Notes: generated by a model from the sequence alone, not told the origin. Numbered from the stretch's first letter, positions 41,781-52,292 are shown. The stretch is 64,000 bases of DNA from SB25 sp029560875 (GCA_035388225.1 DAOOPM010000002.1:1-64000); one strand, 5' to 3'. Made by a program: numbers and translations.

Positions 41781-42515
41781 TCATAAAGGATTACTTAGTT
41801 TAAGAGTGTGAGTTAGCAACTCAATTCCGCCAAAATTTCCGTGTCCTGGAATAACCATTTTTGCATCTGGGAACTTATCAATCACCTTTTGTATTGTGAT
41901 TGGGTAAGCCTTTAAATCGCCATCAACAGCATTCCCTAAATTGGTTGAATTGGTACTTTTTGTCATACAACCTGCAAAAAGAATTTTCTCAGAAGGAATC
42001 CACACCACAATGTTATCCATAGAGTGTGCAGCACCCAAATAGTAGCAAAGTATTTCTTTATCGCCTAAAAATAGTTGAAGAGAGTCCTTAAATTCAACTT
42101 CAGGGTAAGGTAGCCCTTTTCCTTTTAGAATATCTATGGTTAATTGATTGGCATAGGTTTTAACTCCAATGTTTTTAAGATATTCCAATCCACCAGTACA
42201 GTCGTTATGCCAGTGGTTTGGAATGAAACCAATCACGTTTAATTTCAATGAATCCGTTATGAAATCAACCAATTCTTTGGTTTGTGTAATGGCTGTAGGT
42301 GTGTCGAACAGAAAAGCCTCTTTACTGCTAATGAATACTACTCCGTTGGATGGAAATCTTCCAAATTTGGGGTCGTTTGTGTAAGATATATGAACAAATG
42401 CATTATCCGATATTTTAATAAGGGTTAAATCGTTATTGACTTTAATTTGAGTATAAGTTTGTGCATAATTTGCGGATGTGACAACTAGGCATAGAAGGAA
42501 AATAATAGTTCTCAT
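41781..42515 (-). CDS. Subclass B1 metallo-beta-lactamase, CfiA/CcrA-like
   Basis: A 244-residue periplasmic zinc hydrolase with signal peptide MRTIIFLLCLVVTSANYAQ. All B1 zinc ligands are present: His101, His103 and Asp105 (NHWHNDC), His164 (GAAHSMDN), Cys183 (FAGCM) and His225 (IPGHG). Recalled CcrA/CfiA blocks are closely matched (CTGGLEYLKNIGVKTYANQ; DNIVVWIPSEKILFAGCM). It probably hydrolyses beta-lactams including carbapenems, but activity is inferred. It stands alone with no IS upstream in the window and looks chromosomal. Confidence 0.92.
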   Translation of the reverse strand: MRTIIFLLCLVVTSANYAQTYTQIKVNNDLTLIKISDNAFVHISYTNDPKFGRFPSNGVVFISSKEAFLFDTPTAITQTKELVDFITDSLKLNVIGFIPNHWHNDCTGGLEYLKNIGVKTYANQLTIDILKGKGLPYPEVEFKDSLQLFLGDKEILCYYLGAAHSMDNIVVWIPSEKILFAGCMTKSTNSTNLGNAVDGDLKAYPITIQKVIDKFPDAKMVIPGHGNFGGIELLTHTLKLSNPL

Positions 42516-42569
42516 AGTTGGGTTGGTTTAATCATATCACAAAAATATGGATTTCTTTACGATCAACGA

Positions 42570-45500
42570 TCAACCTTTACTCGCTACTACACAAACCTTC
42601 TTCTCCTTCTTAACTTCCCCTATTAGGTTAAAATACTCAATGTAGATAATGTAAATACCCACGGGAACCCTTCGGTTACTGAAATTGATTCCATCCCAAC
42701 GAATTGAACCTTCAGTTCCCAAAAGTAAATTGTTTGCAAGGCGATAAACCTCTACTCCGCTTGATGTGTAAACCCTAATGTTTGCTAAATATCCTGCATC
42801 GGGTAGGTTGTAGTTGATAAGTAGGTAGTCGTCACGGCCATCGCCGTCGGGCGAGAATGTTTCGGGTGATAGCGTGAAGTTCGACGATGAGGTTGTAGCA
42901 TCGGTGTACTGCGAGTTTTTGTAGGTTGGCGTTGCAAACCCAACAACCTGAGATGCCGATTGCCACGTTGAGGCATCATTTGTTGGTAGATTCGGACTAA
43001 TTCGCTCTAGTGAGACTCCCTTTACATCTCTCAGTAATTGGTTGTGTATTTTCTCCGTATAGTAGAATTCATCTACTACAACCAGTTGTTCGTCGAGCAA
43101 AACCACATAGCCCTTATCGTTGTTGAACGAGGCCATTTTAGATGCCCATACTATGGCTTTGGGGTTCTCTGCTGTGTAAAATTGCGTTATGAGAGCAGGA
43201 TTTGTACATATAACCATATACTCATTTGGAAAGAATAGACGCGCTGTATCCGATGCTGTATAGACTTCATCCAACTCAAGAGTATTCAAATTTCTGTTGC
43301 TCAAATAGAGTTTTTTGAGGTCGAAGGTTTTCGTCGAGTTATTGTAAAGTTCCACAAAGTCAGTTCCGCCAGTATAAGGGTTGAAAAGCACCTCGTTTAT
43401 CACAATTTCGTTGGACAGTGGTGTTTGTGGAAGTGCAAAGTCAATATCAACCTCATCAATTCTATTGCCAGCAAAATCCATAACTTCGTTCGATATTGTC
43501 AACGTATACTTTTGAGTTGTTTCAATCGGGTTTGCTAGTGTAATAGTAACCTCGTTGAAAAGATTACCGCTCGAAACGATATTGAGTATTCCCAGAGCGT
43601 TTGGTGTTGAGTAGTTATCGCTCAGCGTAAAGCTAAGGCTATCCATTGGTTCGCTATAGCTTATTTTGATAGTTCTGTTATCCAGTACCTCTGTTGCAAC
43701 AACTCGTGGTTTGGTAATATCAAGATTTTCCCCTGTAACAGAGTTGGGTGCACAGGGCGTTCCTCCTTGTGAGTCTTGACTTGCTCTCCAGTTGTTTGAG
43801 CCTTCTGCCAAATTGGTAATATCGACGCATTCCATTGAGTAACCACCGCTGTTTCGGGCTGCATCGTTGTACCAATTCTTGGTGTAGTTTGCAAACGCAA
43901 TAAGGTTGCTGTTGCTATCGAAAAGCTTTATAAGCATTCCATCGTTCAGTAGGGCTGGGAAGTTGGTTACTCCAATTGCCTGACCGTAAATAGAAAGATA
44001 TCCCGATGCAGTATTAGTGCAGACAACCGCATAACTTTGCGGGGCGATTTTTGCCGCTGGCAAATTAACAGTGGTAGAGTTGAATTGCATTTTCCATCCA
44101 GTTATTGATGCCGAGTCGGAATTTGGATTGTAGAACTCAACGTACTCGTATTCGGGAAGGCCAACGCTTGGTATTGGGTTGGCCATTATTTCGGTGATAA
44201 CCAATCGACCTAGATTCCCCTCGGTGCCAATTCCAAACGTGGCGCTATCGGGTATGGCGTAGCCATTCTCATCTGAAATATTCGAAATGTTTAACTGTAG
44301 GTTACCCAATGGCATCCTCGATGTTGTGAGTAAAACCTCGTTGGGTTTTGCTGCGTTAAATTGTACCGATTGAACGGCTATACTTTCGCCACTCTCTTTC
44401 TTAATGGCATAGTTGTCAATGTTCGATGCGCGGGTTGGGTTTATGCTCTTGCTAAACTGCACCTTAACCGATGATAGATTCATCGATTTTACCGATTTAA
44501 GTAAAGGAGGATACTCAACCGTGCAAATCTTTAAATTATCAACCCAAAGAAGCCCTGCTCTGGATGCCGTGAATCCAAATTCCAATCCGCCATAGTTAAT
44601 GGTTAAATCGCCCTTTAAAATGATCTCTCCGCCTAAAATCATACAGCCCGATTGCTTGGGCTGATACCAAAGCGATAGCTTACCCGTTGGCGAAAGGGTG
44701 AGTTTTAGCTTAACCTCGTCGTTCTCGTTCCAATCGAATGCTGTAACTATTAGGTTGTTGCGTTTGCTACTCTCGAACGACCATAGCGAGAGCAAATCGT
44801 TACCGTTGCTGGGGTTTACTCCAACTGCAATGCCTGTTGCAGTACTTAAATCTTCTGATGTTGATGCTGCCACAAAGTAGAAGTAGTTATCGGACGAGGA
44901 GTCCCAGTTGCCATTGCGAAAGGTTACTTCCCACTCAATGGCCTTTCCTCCCGATGAACTTATGCCGATTGGAAATGTAAGTGTGTTTACCTTTCCATCG
45001 GGACTGCCAGCGTGGATAAGCGATTGTCCTCCTGCAATTGGTGTAATTGTTGATAGTTTCCAGTTTTGTATGCCATTCCAGACAGGTGTGGTTTCCTCAA
45101 AATCTTCATTAATAGGGCAATTCTGGATATAACCCACAAACATCTCGGGCGATATTCCTTGTTTTAAAGTTTCCGATGTTGCCTTAAACTGATATTTCCC
45201 AATGCTGTTGAGTTTAACTCCGCTCCAAATTGACATTCCATTGTTTATTGGACTTGCCATCGGCGATGTTTCCATTTGTCCATTTCCAGTTTGTAGCAAT
45301 AAAGTTGCGTTTCCTGCGAAGTTTGTATCGCTATTTCCCAAACTATCGGTTGACGATGCCTTTATGCTGAATGCCTGATTGGGTAGGCCAATAAATGGTA
45401 CTTGCGCAAACGTGAGTTTTGTTGCCACAACATCAATTTTGCATGGTTGTCCGTAAATGGTTAGCGGAATTGTTGTGCTGAATGCTGTTCCACTTGTGGC

Positions 45501-48215
45501 CGATTGCACCTCGTGATTGCTTGTGGGTATGTAGAATCGGAACTTTGTACCATCAACTATGGCATTCTCCCGAAGAAATGCTTTTATGGTAATATCGAGC
45601 GAATCGTTATTCGGAATAATAATGCTGTTCTCGGCAATACTTAATACAAATTTCCCGTTACTAACGCTAACACTTGGTGTGATGGTGTCGTTGGAAGTTA
45701 TTATGGCAAAGCCTTTTATCATTTGTGAAAGTTGAACTGCATTTTCGGGGTCGAAAGTGGCAAGCGTAATGGTGGTTGGAATTAGCGATAAACCATCGGA
45801 GGTGCCTTTATCCTTTAGACGAAGCCTTATCACTTCAAAAGAGTTATTTTCGTTACTATTTACTGATGATACGGTGATTGTATCCTCGCTTGTGGTTATT
45901 GGAACAGCAATACCATCGTTATCGCCACAGGTAATAAATGCCGATGCAACATCGTCGAGCGTTGCGCTTTGTGCCAGCAACGAGAATTTCTCGGGGATTG
46001 AGTAGTTTACACCAGAGTAGGTGACCTCTCCGTTTACAATATTGGCCGTTTCTCCACCAAAAATTGCCAGATTTCCATTGCCCGATGCCAGTTTTAGACT
46101 CATTGCTCCGTTAAAATCCTTGTCGATATTTTCGTTTTTATCGGTTGCGGCAACTTTGGCCGTAAAATCCTCTAAAACACCTACTCTAGCAGGAGTTTCC
46201 TTGAACGATAGTTTTGTGGCATCAACCTTTATGGTAAAAATATTTGAGGTGATATTTGTTCCAAACTGAGTGGCAAATCCCGAGCCCTGAGTGTAGGTGG
46301 TAAAACCGTGTGAGTTTTTATCAACGTAAAGTTGAATTACCTGTCCATCGGTTAAATCCTTACTTTTTAAGTATGCCCAAATGCTTATTTCTGTTGATGT
46401 TCCATCGGCAATAATTAGTGATTGTTCACCAAAGAATATATCAATGGCTGCCGTTTTAATTTGTACATCGGCAATGGTAATTAATGCTCCGTTACGTTTA
46501 ACCAGCACTTCCTCAATAGCCTTGTTTAGTGTAGCAATGTTTGCAACACTTGTTCTGCTTAGTTTGATGCTATTGACAATTGTTGGGGCATTATCGCCGC
46601 TGCCAACATCGTTTATTTTAAGGCGCATTATCTCAAAGGCCTTTTCGGGGCTTGTGTTAAGTGATTGAATATTTGTGGTCGTAGGTTGCGATGTTGGCTC
46701 GCTGGCTGTTGATGTGGTGTCGTTTATGGTTTGAATTTCGCTGCTGATGGCTTCAACTAGTCCGCTACTCTGGGCCTTTATGCTGAAAGTTCCTGCACTA
46801 CTATATAAAAGGTCTGTCCAAGGTGCTGTTCCGCTTGCAGCAGTTTTGGTAAGTCCACTTGTCGATGTTAAATTACCATTGCCTTCGTTTAGGCTTAGCG
46901 TTACTGGTTGTACAAAATCGGAATCGATGCTTCCAAACTCATCGCAACCGCTAACTGATACGCTGAAGTTTTTATTCAGCCCAACTGCTATTGGTTGTTG
47001 TGTAAATTTTAGGTGTGTGGCTTGCACCTGAACTGTAAAATTGTTGGATGTTACTTTTGCAGCAATAGGTTTTACAAAGCCAGAGCCCGATATCCCTCCA
47101 ACAAACCCATGGTTTAAGTCAATCTCAAAGGTTAGGTTAGTTCCTTCGCTTATTCCATTCTTTAGATATATGCCTAGAGTAAACTCATCCTTTGTACCAT
47201 CGTTAACAACCATTTGGGTTGAATCAACGTCCAGAATTATGGTTTCGTTGGTTATCTGCGAATTATTTATGTTGATATTGCCAATAGGACCAGTAATTTT
47301 TACTCCACCAATTATTGAACTCCAAGGCGATAGAGTAGGCGAGGGGTTGCTGAATGTAACCCGCTTAACACGGGTAGGCAGATTATCGCCACTAGCCATA
47401 TCCTGAATGGCAAAACGGAATACATCCACGGCATTAAGTGCGTTGTTTGCTAATGATGATATTGTTCCACCTGCAATTTGAGTTGTTGGATTAAGTATGT
47501 TAGTAGTATTGTCGTTTTGATTAGCTGCTTGATAATCAATGGAAAAATTATCGGCCCAAAGAAGCATATCCGCTGATGATGTGTAACGGTAAAGTATACC
47601 GAAGTTGACAAATGCGGTATGGTTGATATCCACTATACTGCCGTAGTTGACCAAATCGGTAAAAACGCCGTTAACCGATGCTTTAAGCGTAAATGTTCCG
47701 TTTGCTAGGCGTTGAACTTCAATTGCGCCTGCCTTTCCTGTGCCAATTTGGGTTTGCCAGTTTAATGTTGATGTAAGAATTATTTGCGGTGTTCCGTTTG
47801 TTACTCTCCATATCTTTAGCAGGTCGTCGCTTCCTGTAAGGTTAACGCCTACGGCGTAGCCCGAGCCTGTTCCTGAAGTGGTCATTGTAGTGCCATCACT
47901 CATAAGGTAAACCCACCAGCCATTCGATGTAGAAGGGTCGTTGCCATGCCTAATTAGCATGCGCCAGGTTACATCGCCCTTGGTTACATTCCATGTGGGA
48001 AGTGGATAGTAAATGGTGTCGGTGGCGCTGGCGGTGTTGTTAAAAGTGTGCTTAAGCGAGCGTGTTTCCGCCAACGGCGATGATGTTGATGCTTGCCATC
48101 TGCCAGTGGGTTTTTGAGTCCAGACCGTTAGGTCATCAATCTCAAAATTAAAATTTATCTGCCCTAAAACATTTAACGATAATACTGTTAAAATCAAGGT
48201 GAACAATCGTTTCAT
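42570..48215 (-). CDS. Very large secreted protein with lamin-tail domains and gliding/T9SS-type C-terminus
   Basis: An 1881-residue exported protein (signal MKRLFTLILTVLSLNVLGQ). An N-terminal LamG-like or concanavalin-like region of about 200 residues (FNFEIDDLTVW) recurs near 1085-1290 (DNLKICTVEYP). Three or four Ig/filamin-like repeats lie between (KLSFKETPARVG; LTFAQVPFIGLPNQ). Two lamin-tail domains begin LVITEIMANPIPS (about 1350) and EIVINEVLFNPYTG (about 1610). The last about 95 residues (SPETFSPDGDGRDDYL to the end) are the gliding-motility/T9SS-associated C-terminal type. It is probably surface-exposed or released. Confidence 0.88.
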   Translation of the reverse strand: MKRLFTLILTVLSLNVLGQINFNFEIDDLTVWTQKPTGRWQASTSSPLAETRSLKHTFNNTASATDTIYYPLPTWNVTKGDVTWRMLIRHGNDPSTSNGWWVYLMSDGTTMTTSGTGSGYAVGVNLTGSDDLLKIWRVTNGTPQIILTSTLNWQTQIGTGKAGAIEVQRLANGTFTLKASVNGVFTDLVNYGSIVDINHTAFVNFGILYRYTSSADMLLWADNFSIDYQAANQNDNTTNILNPTTQIAGGTISSLANNALNAVDVFRFAIQDMASGDNLPTRVKRVTFSNPSPTLSPWSSIIGGVKITGPIGNININNSQITNETIILDVDSTQMVVNDGTKDEFTLGIYLKNGISEGTNLTFEIDLNHGFVGGISGSGFVKPIAAKVTSNNFTVQVQATHLKFTQQPIAVGLNKNFSVSVSGCDEFGSIDSDFVQPVTLSLNEGNGNLTSTSGLTKTAASGTAPWTDLLYSSAGTFSIKAQSSGLVEAISSEIQTINDTTSTASEPTSQPTTTNIQSLNTSPEKAFEIMRLKINDVGSGDNAPTIVNSIKLSRTSVANIATLNKAIEEVLVKRNGALITIADVQIKTAAIDIFFGEQSLIIADGTSTEISIWAYLKSKDLTDGQVIQLYVDKNSHGFTTYTQGSGFATQFGTNITSNIFTIKVDATKLSFKETPARVGVLEDFTAKVAATDKNENIDKDFNGAMSLKLASGNGNLAIFGGETANIVNGEVTYSGVNYSIPEKFSLLAQSATLDDVASAFITCGDNDGIAVPITTSEDTITVSSVNSNENNSFEVIRLRLKDKGTSDGLSLIPTTITLATFDPENAVQLSQMIKGFAIITSNDTITPSVSVSNGKFVLSIAENSIIIPNNDSLDITIKAFLRENAIVDGTKFRFYIPTSNHEVQSATSGTAFSTTIPLTIYGQPCKIDVVATKLTFAQVPFIGLPNQAFSIKASSTDSLGNSDTNFAGNATLLLQTGNGQMETSPMASPINNGMSIWSGVKLNSIGKYQFKATSETLKQGISPEMFVGYIQNCPINEDFEETTPVWNGIQNWKLSTITPIAGGQSLIHAGSPDGKVNTLTFPIGISSSGGKAIEWEVTFRNGNWDSSSDNYFYFVAASTSEDLSTATGIAVGVNPSNGNDLLSLWSFESSKRNNLIVTAFDWNENDEVKLKLTLSPTGKLSLWYQPKQSGCMILGGEIILKGDLTINYGGLEFGFTASRAGLLWVDNLKICTVEYPPLLKSVKSMNLSSVKVQFSKSINPTRASNIDNYAIKKESGESIAVQSVQFNAAKPNEVLLTTSRMPLGNLQLNISNISDENGYAIPDSATFGIGTEGNLGRLVITEIMANPIPSVGLPEYEYVEFYNPNSDSASITGWKMQFNSTTVNLPAAKIAPQSYAVVCTNTASGYLSIYGQAIGVTNFPALLNDGMLIKLFDSNSNLIAFANYTKNWYNDAARNSGGYSMECVDITNLAEGSNNWRASQDSQGGTPCAPNSVTGENLDITKPRVVATEVLDNRTIKISYSEPMDSLSFTLSDNYSTPNALGILNIVSSGNLFNEVTITLANPIETTQKYTLTISNEVMDFAGNRIDEVDIDFALPQTPLSNEIVINEVLFNPYTGGTDFVELYNNSTKTFDLKKLYLSNRNLNTLELDEVYTASDTARLFFPNEYMVICTNPALITQFYTAENPKAIVWASKMASFNNDKGYVVLLDEQLVVVDEFYYTEKIHNQLLRDVKGVSLERISPNLPTNDASTWQSASQVVGFATPTYKNSQYTDATTSSSNFTLSPETFSPDGDGRDDYLLINYNLPDAGYLANIRVYTSSGVEVYRLANNLLLGTEGSIRWDGINFSNRRVPVGIYIIYIEYFNLIGEVKKEKKVCVVASKG

Positions 48216-48303
48216 TTTTTTTAATTACTATTTTTACGAACAATAATTTACAAAAAATCTAAATACAATTACTTAATGTTTAACAATTAACAACTTAAAA
48301 CAA

Positions 48304-49296
48304 ATGAAAGTAGCATTGGTGGGCGCCACCGGATTAGTAGGTAAAGTAATGCTTCGCGTTCTTGAAGAACGGAATTTTCCTGTAACAGAGTTGATTCCAG
48401 CCGCATCGGAAAAGTCGGTTGGTAAAACTATTAAATTTAAGGGGAAGGATGTTGCAATTGTATCGGTTGCCGAGGCAGTCAAACGAAAACCTGCTGTTGC
48501 TATTTTCTCTGCTGGTTCATCAGCATCAAAGGAGTGGGCTCCAAAGTTTGCTGAGGTTGGCACAACCGTTGTGGATAACTCATCGTGCTGGAGGATGTAC
48601 CCTGAGATTCCGCTTGTTGTTCCAGAGGTAAATGCTAATGTTCTTACTCCTAGAAATAAGATTATTGCAAACCCAAACTGTTCAACCATTCAGCTCGTTG
48701 TTGCCTTAAACCCACTTCATCTGAAGTATAAAATTAAAAGGATAGTTGTATCCACATACCAATCGGTAACTGGTACTGGCGTTAAGGCCGTAAATCAACT
48801 TTATGCCGAAAGGCAAGGCGTGCAGGCCGATATGGCTTATCCACATCCAATCGATTTAAACTGTTTTCCACACGGTGGAACATTCCTTGAGAATGGCTAT
48901 ACCACTGAGGAGCAGAAGTTGGTTGATGAAACTCGAAAAATAATTGGCGACCAGAATATTATGGTTAGTGCAACGGTTGTTCGTATTCCAGTGGTTGGTG
49001 GTCACTCAGAGTCAGTAAACGTTGAGTTTGAGAATGAATACGATTTAGCCGAGGCTGTTGAGTTGCTTCGCAACTCTGCTGGAATTACTGTTCAGGATAA
49101 CCCTGCCGAGAACCATTATCCAATGCCTCGCTATTCAGAGGGTAAGGATGATGTTTTTGTAGGACGTATCCGCAGAGACATTTCACAACCCAAGAGCATC
49201 AACTTCTGGGTTGTTTCCGACAATCTGCGAAAAGGAGCAGCCACCAATGCAATTCAAATTGCAGAGTTTTTAAACTCTAAAGGTTGGCTTCAGTAA
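48304..49296 (+). CDS. asd: Aspartate-semialdehyde dehydrogenase
   Basis: This 330-residue enzyme reduces aspartyl phosphate to aspartate semialdehyde, the branch point to lysine/DAP, threonine and methionine. Visible are the NADP-binding GATGLVG (7-13), the catalytic Cys126 in NPNCSTIQ, and the substrate-binding VVRIPVVGGHSESVN near 225-240. The last 20 bases overlap the convergent hflX end. Confidence 0.95.
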   Translation: MKVALVGATGLVGKVMLRVLEERNFPVTELIPAASEKSVGKTIKFKGKDVAIVSVAEAVKRKPAVAIFSAGSSASKEWAPKFAEVGTTVVDNSSCWRMYPEIPLVVPEVNANVLTPRNKIIANPNCSTIQLVVALNPLHLKYKIKRIVVSTYQSVTGTGVKAVNQLYAERQGVQADMAYPHPIDLNCFPHGGTFLENGYTTEEQKLVDETRKIIGDQNIMVSATVVRIPVVGGHSESVNVEFENEYDLAEAVELLRNSAGITVQDNPAENHYPMPRYSEGKDDVFVGRIRRDISQPKSINFWVVSDNLRKGAATNAIQIAEFLNSKGWLQ

Positions 49297-50494
49297 CGTC
49301 TGGGTAAAGGAAATTATCGTAGGGGTATCTGCCAACGTGGATATCCCTTACCGTTTTGTAAAGAAGTTCCCTAAACTCTGGAAGGTTTGTTTTCTGCTTT
49401 GCCGAAATAAATATTGTGTGAACATCCTTTTTCGCCATCCAGCTATTTTTAAGCTCACTTAGGCTGATGTTTCTATCGGTTCGGGGGGTGTTGTCATCAG
49501 CGTCTTTCTCCTCCCATTTGTAGGCGTCAATTTTATTGAAAACTATGATGGTTGGTTTTTCCCCAGTTTTCAGTTCATGAAGGGTTTGATTAACCACGTT
49601 GATTTGATCCTCAAAACTGGGGTGCGATATATCAACTACATGTAGTAGTAAGTCGGCTTCACGAACCTCATCGAGGGTTGATTTGAACGATTCCACAAGT
49701 TGATGGGGTAGTTTGCGGATAAAACCCACCGTATCGGAGAGCAAGAATGGCAGGTTGCCAATAACCACCTTTCGCACAGTAGTGTCGAGTGTTGCAAAAA
49801 GCTTATTCTCGGCAAAAACATCGGACTTACTTATTAAGTTCATCAATGTTGATTTACCCACATTGGTGTAACCAACTAGTGCAACCCTAACCATGCTACC
49901 ACGATTTTTTCGTTGGGTAAGCATTTGTCGGTCAATCTTGCTTAACTCTTCCTTTAGACGTGATATTTTTTCGCGGATAATACGGCGGTCGGTTTCAATT
50001 TCGGTTTCCCCAGGACCTCTAAGCCCAATACCACCTCGCTGACGCTCAAGGTGAGTCCACATTCGGGTTAGTCTTGGTAGCAAGAATTGATATTGCGCGA
50101 GTTCTACTTGAGTTTTTGCGTATGCAGTTTTTGCTCGTTGGGCAAAAACATCAAGTATCAGGTTGGTTCTATCTAAAACCTTTCGTTTAAGTTCATGCTC
50201 AAGGTTACGGAGTTGGGTGGGGGTGAGTTCATCGTCGAAAATTACCATGTCAATTTCGTTTTCCTCCACGTAGTTGGCAATTTCCATTACTTTTCCTTTT
50301 CCAATGAAGGAGCGGGAATTGGGAATATCAATTTTTTGAAGAAACCTTTTAACCGTTGTGGCTCCTGCAGTATCGGCCAAGAACTCGAGTTCGTCGAGGT
50401 ACTCAGTTACTTCATCCTCCTTTTGTCCAGGCAGTATTACTGCAACCAGAACAGCCTTCTCCTGTTTTTTCTCAGTGCTAATGGGTGTAATCAT
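49277..50494 (-). CDS. hflX: GTPase HflX
   Basis: A 405-residue ribosome-associated GTPase. The N-terminal HflX domain includes GKGKVMEIANYV and DELTPTQLRNLE, with the conserved QRGGIGLRGPGETEIETDRR linker near 150-170. The G domain has G1 GYTNVGKSTL, G3 DTVGFIRKLP, G4 FNKIDAYKW and G5 ISAKQKTN. HflX splits stalled ribosomes, including macrolide-affected ones in some bacteria. It is convergent with asd, with a 20-base overlap of coding ends. Confidence 0.95.
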   Translation of the reverse strand: MITPISTEKKQEKAVLVAVILPGQKEDEVTEYLDELEFLADTAGATTVKRFLQKIDIPNSRSFIGKGKVMEIANYVEENEIDMVIFDDELTPTQLRNLEHELKRKVLDRTNLILDVFAQRAKTAYAKTQVELAQYQFLLPRLTRMWTHLERQRGGIGLRGPGETEIETDRRIIREKISRLKEELSKIDRQMLTQRKNRGSMVRVALVGYTNVGKSTLMNLISKSDVFAENKLFATLDTTVRKVVIGNLPFLLSDTVGFIRKLPHQLVESFKSTLDEVREADLLLHVVDISHPSFEDQINVVNQTLHELKTGEKPTIIVFNKIDAYKWEEKDADDNTPRTDRNISLSELKNSWMAKKDVHTIFISAKQKTNLPEFRELLYKTVRDIHVGRYPYDNFLYPDVTEANL

Positions 50495-50552
50495 CTAAAT
50501 GCTTGGTTAAAAAAAATCATTCAAAGTAAACTAAAAATTTGTTGAAATAAAA

Positions 50553-50573
50553 AAGCCGAGGGTTACTCGGCTT
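50553..50573 (-). terminator. Terminator after the first TonB-family gene
   Basis: AAGCCGAG/CTCGGCTT, 8-bp perfect stem with loop GGTTA. A T-run follows on the minus strand, 20 bases after the stop at 50593. Confidence 0.88.
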
Positions 50574-50592
50574 AATTGATTGAAAACAGAAA

Positions 50593-51273
50593 TTAATTCA
50601 AAACAAAGTTTACTGGAAGGACGAACTTAACACGTGCAGGTTTGCCGTTATGTTTGCCAGGAGTCCATTTTGGAGACATCTTAACAACTCTAATTGCTTC
50701 GTTAACTAATGATGCATCAACGTTTCTGATGGATTTGAAGCCAGATAAACTACCATCTTTTTCCACAACAAACTCTAGGTATACGCAACCATATACTCCG
50801 TTCGCTTGGGCATCTTCAGGATACCTTAATCTCTTCATTACAAATTCCATTCTAAACTCTTCTAGGCCGCCTTTACCAAATTTGGGCATTTCTTCAACTA
50901 CGTAAACAGGCTCTTCTACTTCAACCTCCTCAGTTCGTGGTATGTAAGTTGGAATTGGCCCATTAGGGTCAATATCCTCAAAGGGATTAACGTCAGTTCT
51001 TATATTGACGTTGTTGTCAACAATTTTAATAACATCAGAAAACGGTATTGGTTTTGGCGGTGGAGGTGTTTTAATTTCATCGGGTTTTGATGTGGGCATT
51101 TCTTCAATAAGGCCTAATACTATAGGCTCTTTGAAGTCCTTAAGATCAATGTTTCTGGTAGATTTCCATTCAAAGGCCAAAAGAACAAGAAGCATTGCCA
51201 ATGCTAGCCCAATCTCAAAAAATAAAGATTTTTTGCCCTCAAGGTCTGCTTTTGATGTTTTTTTAGGTACCAT
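50593..51273 (-). CDS. TonB-family energy transducer
   Basis: A 226-residue TonB-like protein. A basic cytoplasmic start (MVPKKTSKADLEGKK) is followed by one membrane helix (GLALAMLLVLLAFEW, about 22-36) and a Pro-rich periplasmic linker (KTPPPPKPIPF). The TonB C-terminal domain runs about 138-226 (LRYPEDAQANGVYGCVYLEF). TonB links the proton motive force to outer-membrane receptors. It is a tandem paralogue of the next gene, separated from it by a terminator. No exbB/exbD is seen here. Confidence 0.92.
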   Translation of the reverse strand: MVPKKTSKADLEGKKSLFFEIGLALAMLLVLLAFEWKSTRNIDLKDFKEPIVLGLIEEMPTSKPDEIKTPPPPKPIPFSDVIKIVDNNVNIRTDVNPFEDIDPNGPIPTYIPRTEEVEVEEPVYVVEEMPKFGKGGLEEFRMEFVMKRLRYPEDAQANGVYGCVYLEFVVEKDGSLSGFKSIRNVDASLVNEAIRVVKMSPKWTPGKHNGKPARVKFVLPVNFVLN

Positions 51274-51385
51274 AACTGTTTGGTTTAAGTGGTTTCTTAA
51301 ATAACGTTATGGTTAGCTCGGAAAGTATATATAAACCCTGTTTTTATTGAGTTTTTGAAGTTGTTTGAAATTTTTGAAATAAAAA

Positions 51386-51408
51386 AACCTCGACCAAGAG
51401 TCGAGGTT
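51386..51408 (-). terminator. Terminator after the second TonB-family gene
   Basis: AACCTCGAC/GTCGAGGTT, 9-bp perfect stem with loop CAAGA. It is flanked by A- and T-runs and lies 20 bases after the stop at 51428. Confidence 0.9.
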
Positions 51409-51427
51409 TTTTTATTATGTTGTAAAC

Positions 51428-52120
51428 TTATTGAAGTACAAAAATGATAGGAATAGTAAACTGAACACGTACTGGCTTACCGCGTTGCATACCTGGTTTC
51501 CATTTTGGTGAAGAAGACACAACCCTAACAGCCTCTTTGTCAAGTGCAGGGTCAACTCCTCTTACAACCTTAACGTTAGTTACTCTGCCATCAGGCTCAA
51601 CAACAAAGTTAATGTAAACACGACCTTGAATACCGTTTTCAGCAGCAACATCAGGATACTTTAAGTTTTTGGCAATGTAGTTGTTGCGGAATTCATCAAT
51701 ACCTCCAGGTCCGAAACTAGGCATTTGCTCTACCACAACGAAAGGAACATACTCTTCAACTTCTTCTTCCTGTTTTTCAGTAAATTCTACAATTTTAACT
51801 GCAGCATCTTCCTTGAAATCAGAATCAAAGATGTCAGAGTTATCCTTGATATTGACGTTGTCGTCAACAATTTTGATAACGTCAGTTACCTGAATAACTT
51901 TTGGGGGTTCGGGTTGCTTAATTTCATCTTGGCGTGTAATATCTACCATTTCCTCTTCAACTTTAACCTCTTGAGTTTTTAATTCCTCTACATTTACAGT
52001 TTCTGAGGAGGTCCATTCAAAGGCCAAAAGAACTAATAGCAATGCAACTGCTAGTCCAATCTCAAAGAAGATAGACTTCTTGTTCTCTAGGTCTGCCTTG
52101 GGTGATTTTTTTAGTTCCAT
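51428..52120 (-). CDS. TonB-family energy transducer
   Basis: A 230-residue paralogue of the preceding TonB gene with the same layout. The cytoplasmic start is MELKKSPKADLENKK, the membrane helix GLAVALLLVLLAFEW. The linker is acidic where the paralogue's is proline-rich (EEEMVDITRQDEIKQPEPP). The TonB C-terminal domain contains LKYPDVAAENGIQGRVYINF. Each copy has its own terminator, so the two can be expressed separately. Confidence 0.92.
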   Translation of the reverse strand: MELKKSPKADLENKKSIFFEIGLAVALLLVLLAFEWTSSETVNVEELKTQEVKVEEEMVDITRQDEIKQPEPPKVIQVTDVIKIVDDNVNIKDNSDIFDSDFKEDAAVKIVEFTEKQEEEVEEYVPFVVVEQMPSFGPGGIDEFRNNYIAKNLKYPDVAAENGIQGRVYINFVVEPDGRVTNVKVVRGVDPALDKEAVRVVSSSPKWKPGMQRGKPVRVQFTIPIIFVLQ

Positions 52121-52292
52121 AGTGTTATTATGTCTGGTCTAAGTATAACGGTTACTTTTTTGTTTTATTGCATGTAAAAATTTTCAGCGCTACAAAGCAA
52201 CAAATTTTTTCTCTTTCTTACAATTTTATACGCAAATTTTTAAAACATGTTAAAAAAATAAATCAAATTGACTGAAATTTGTTAAAATAGTA

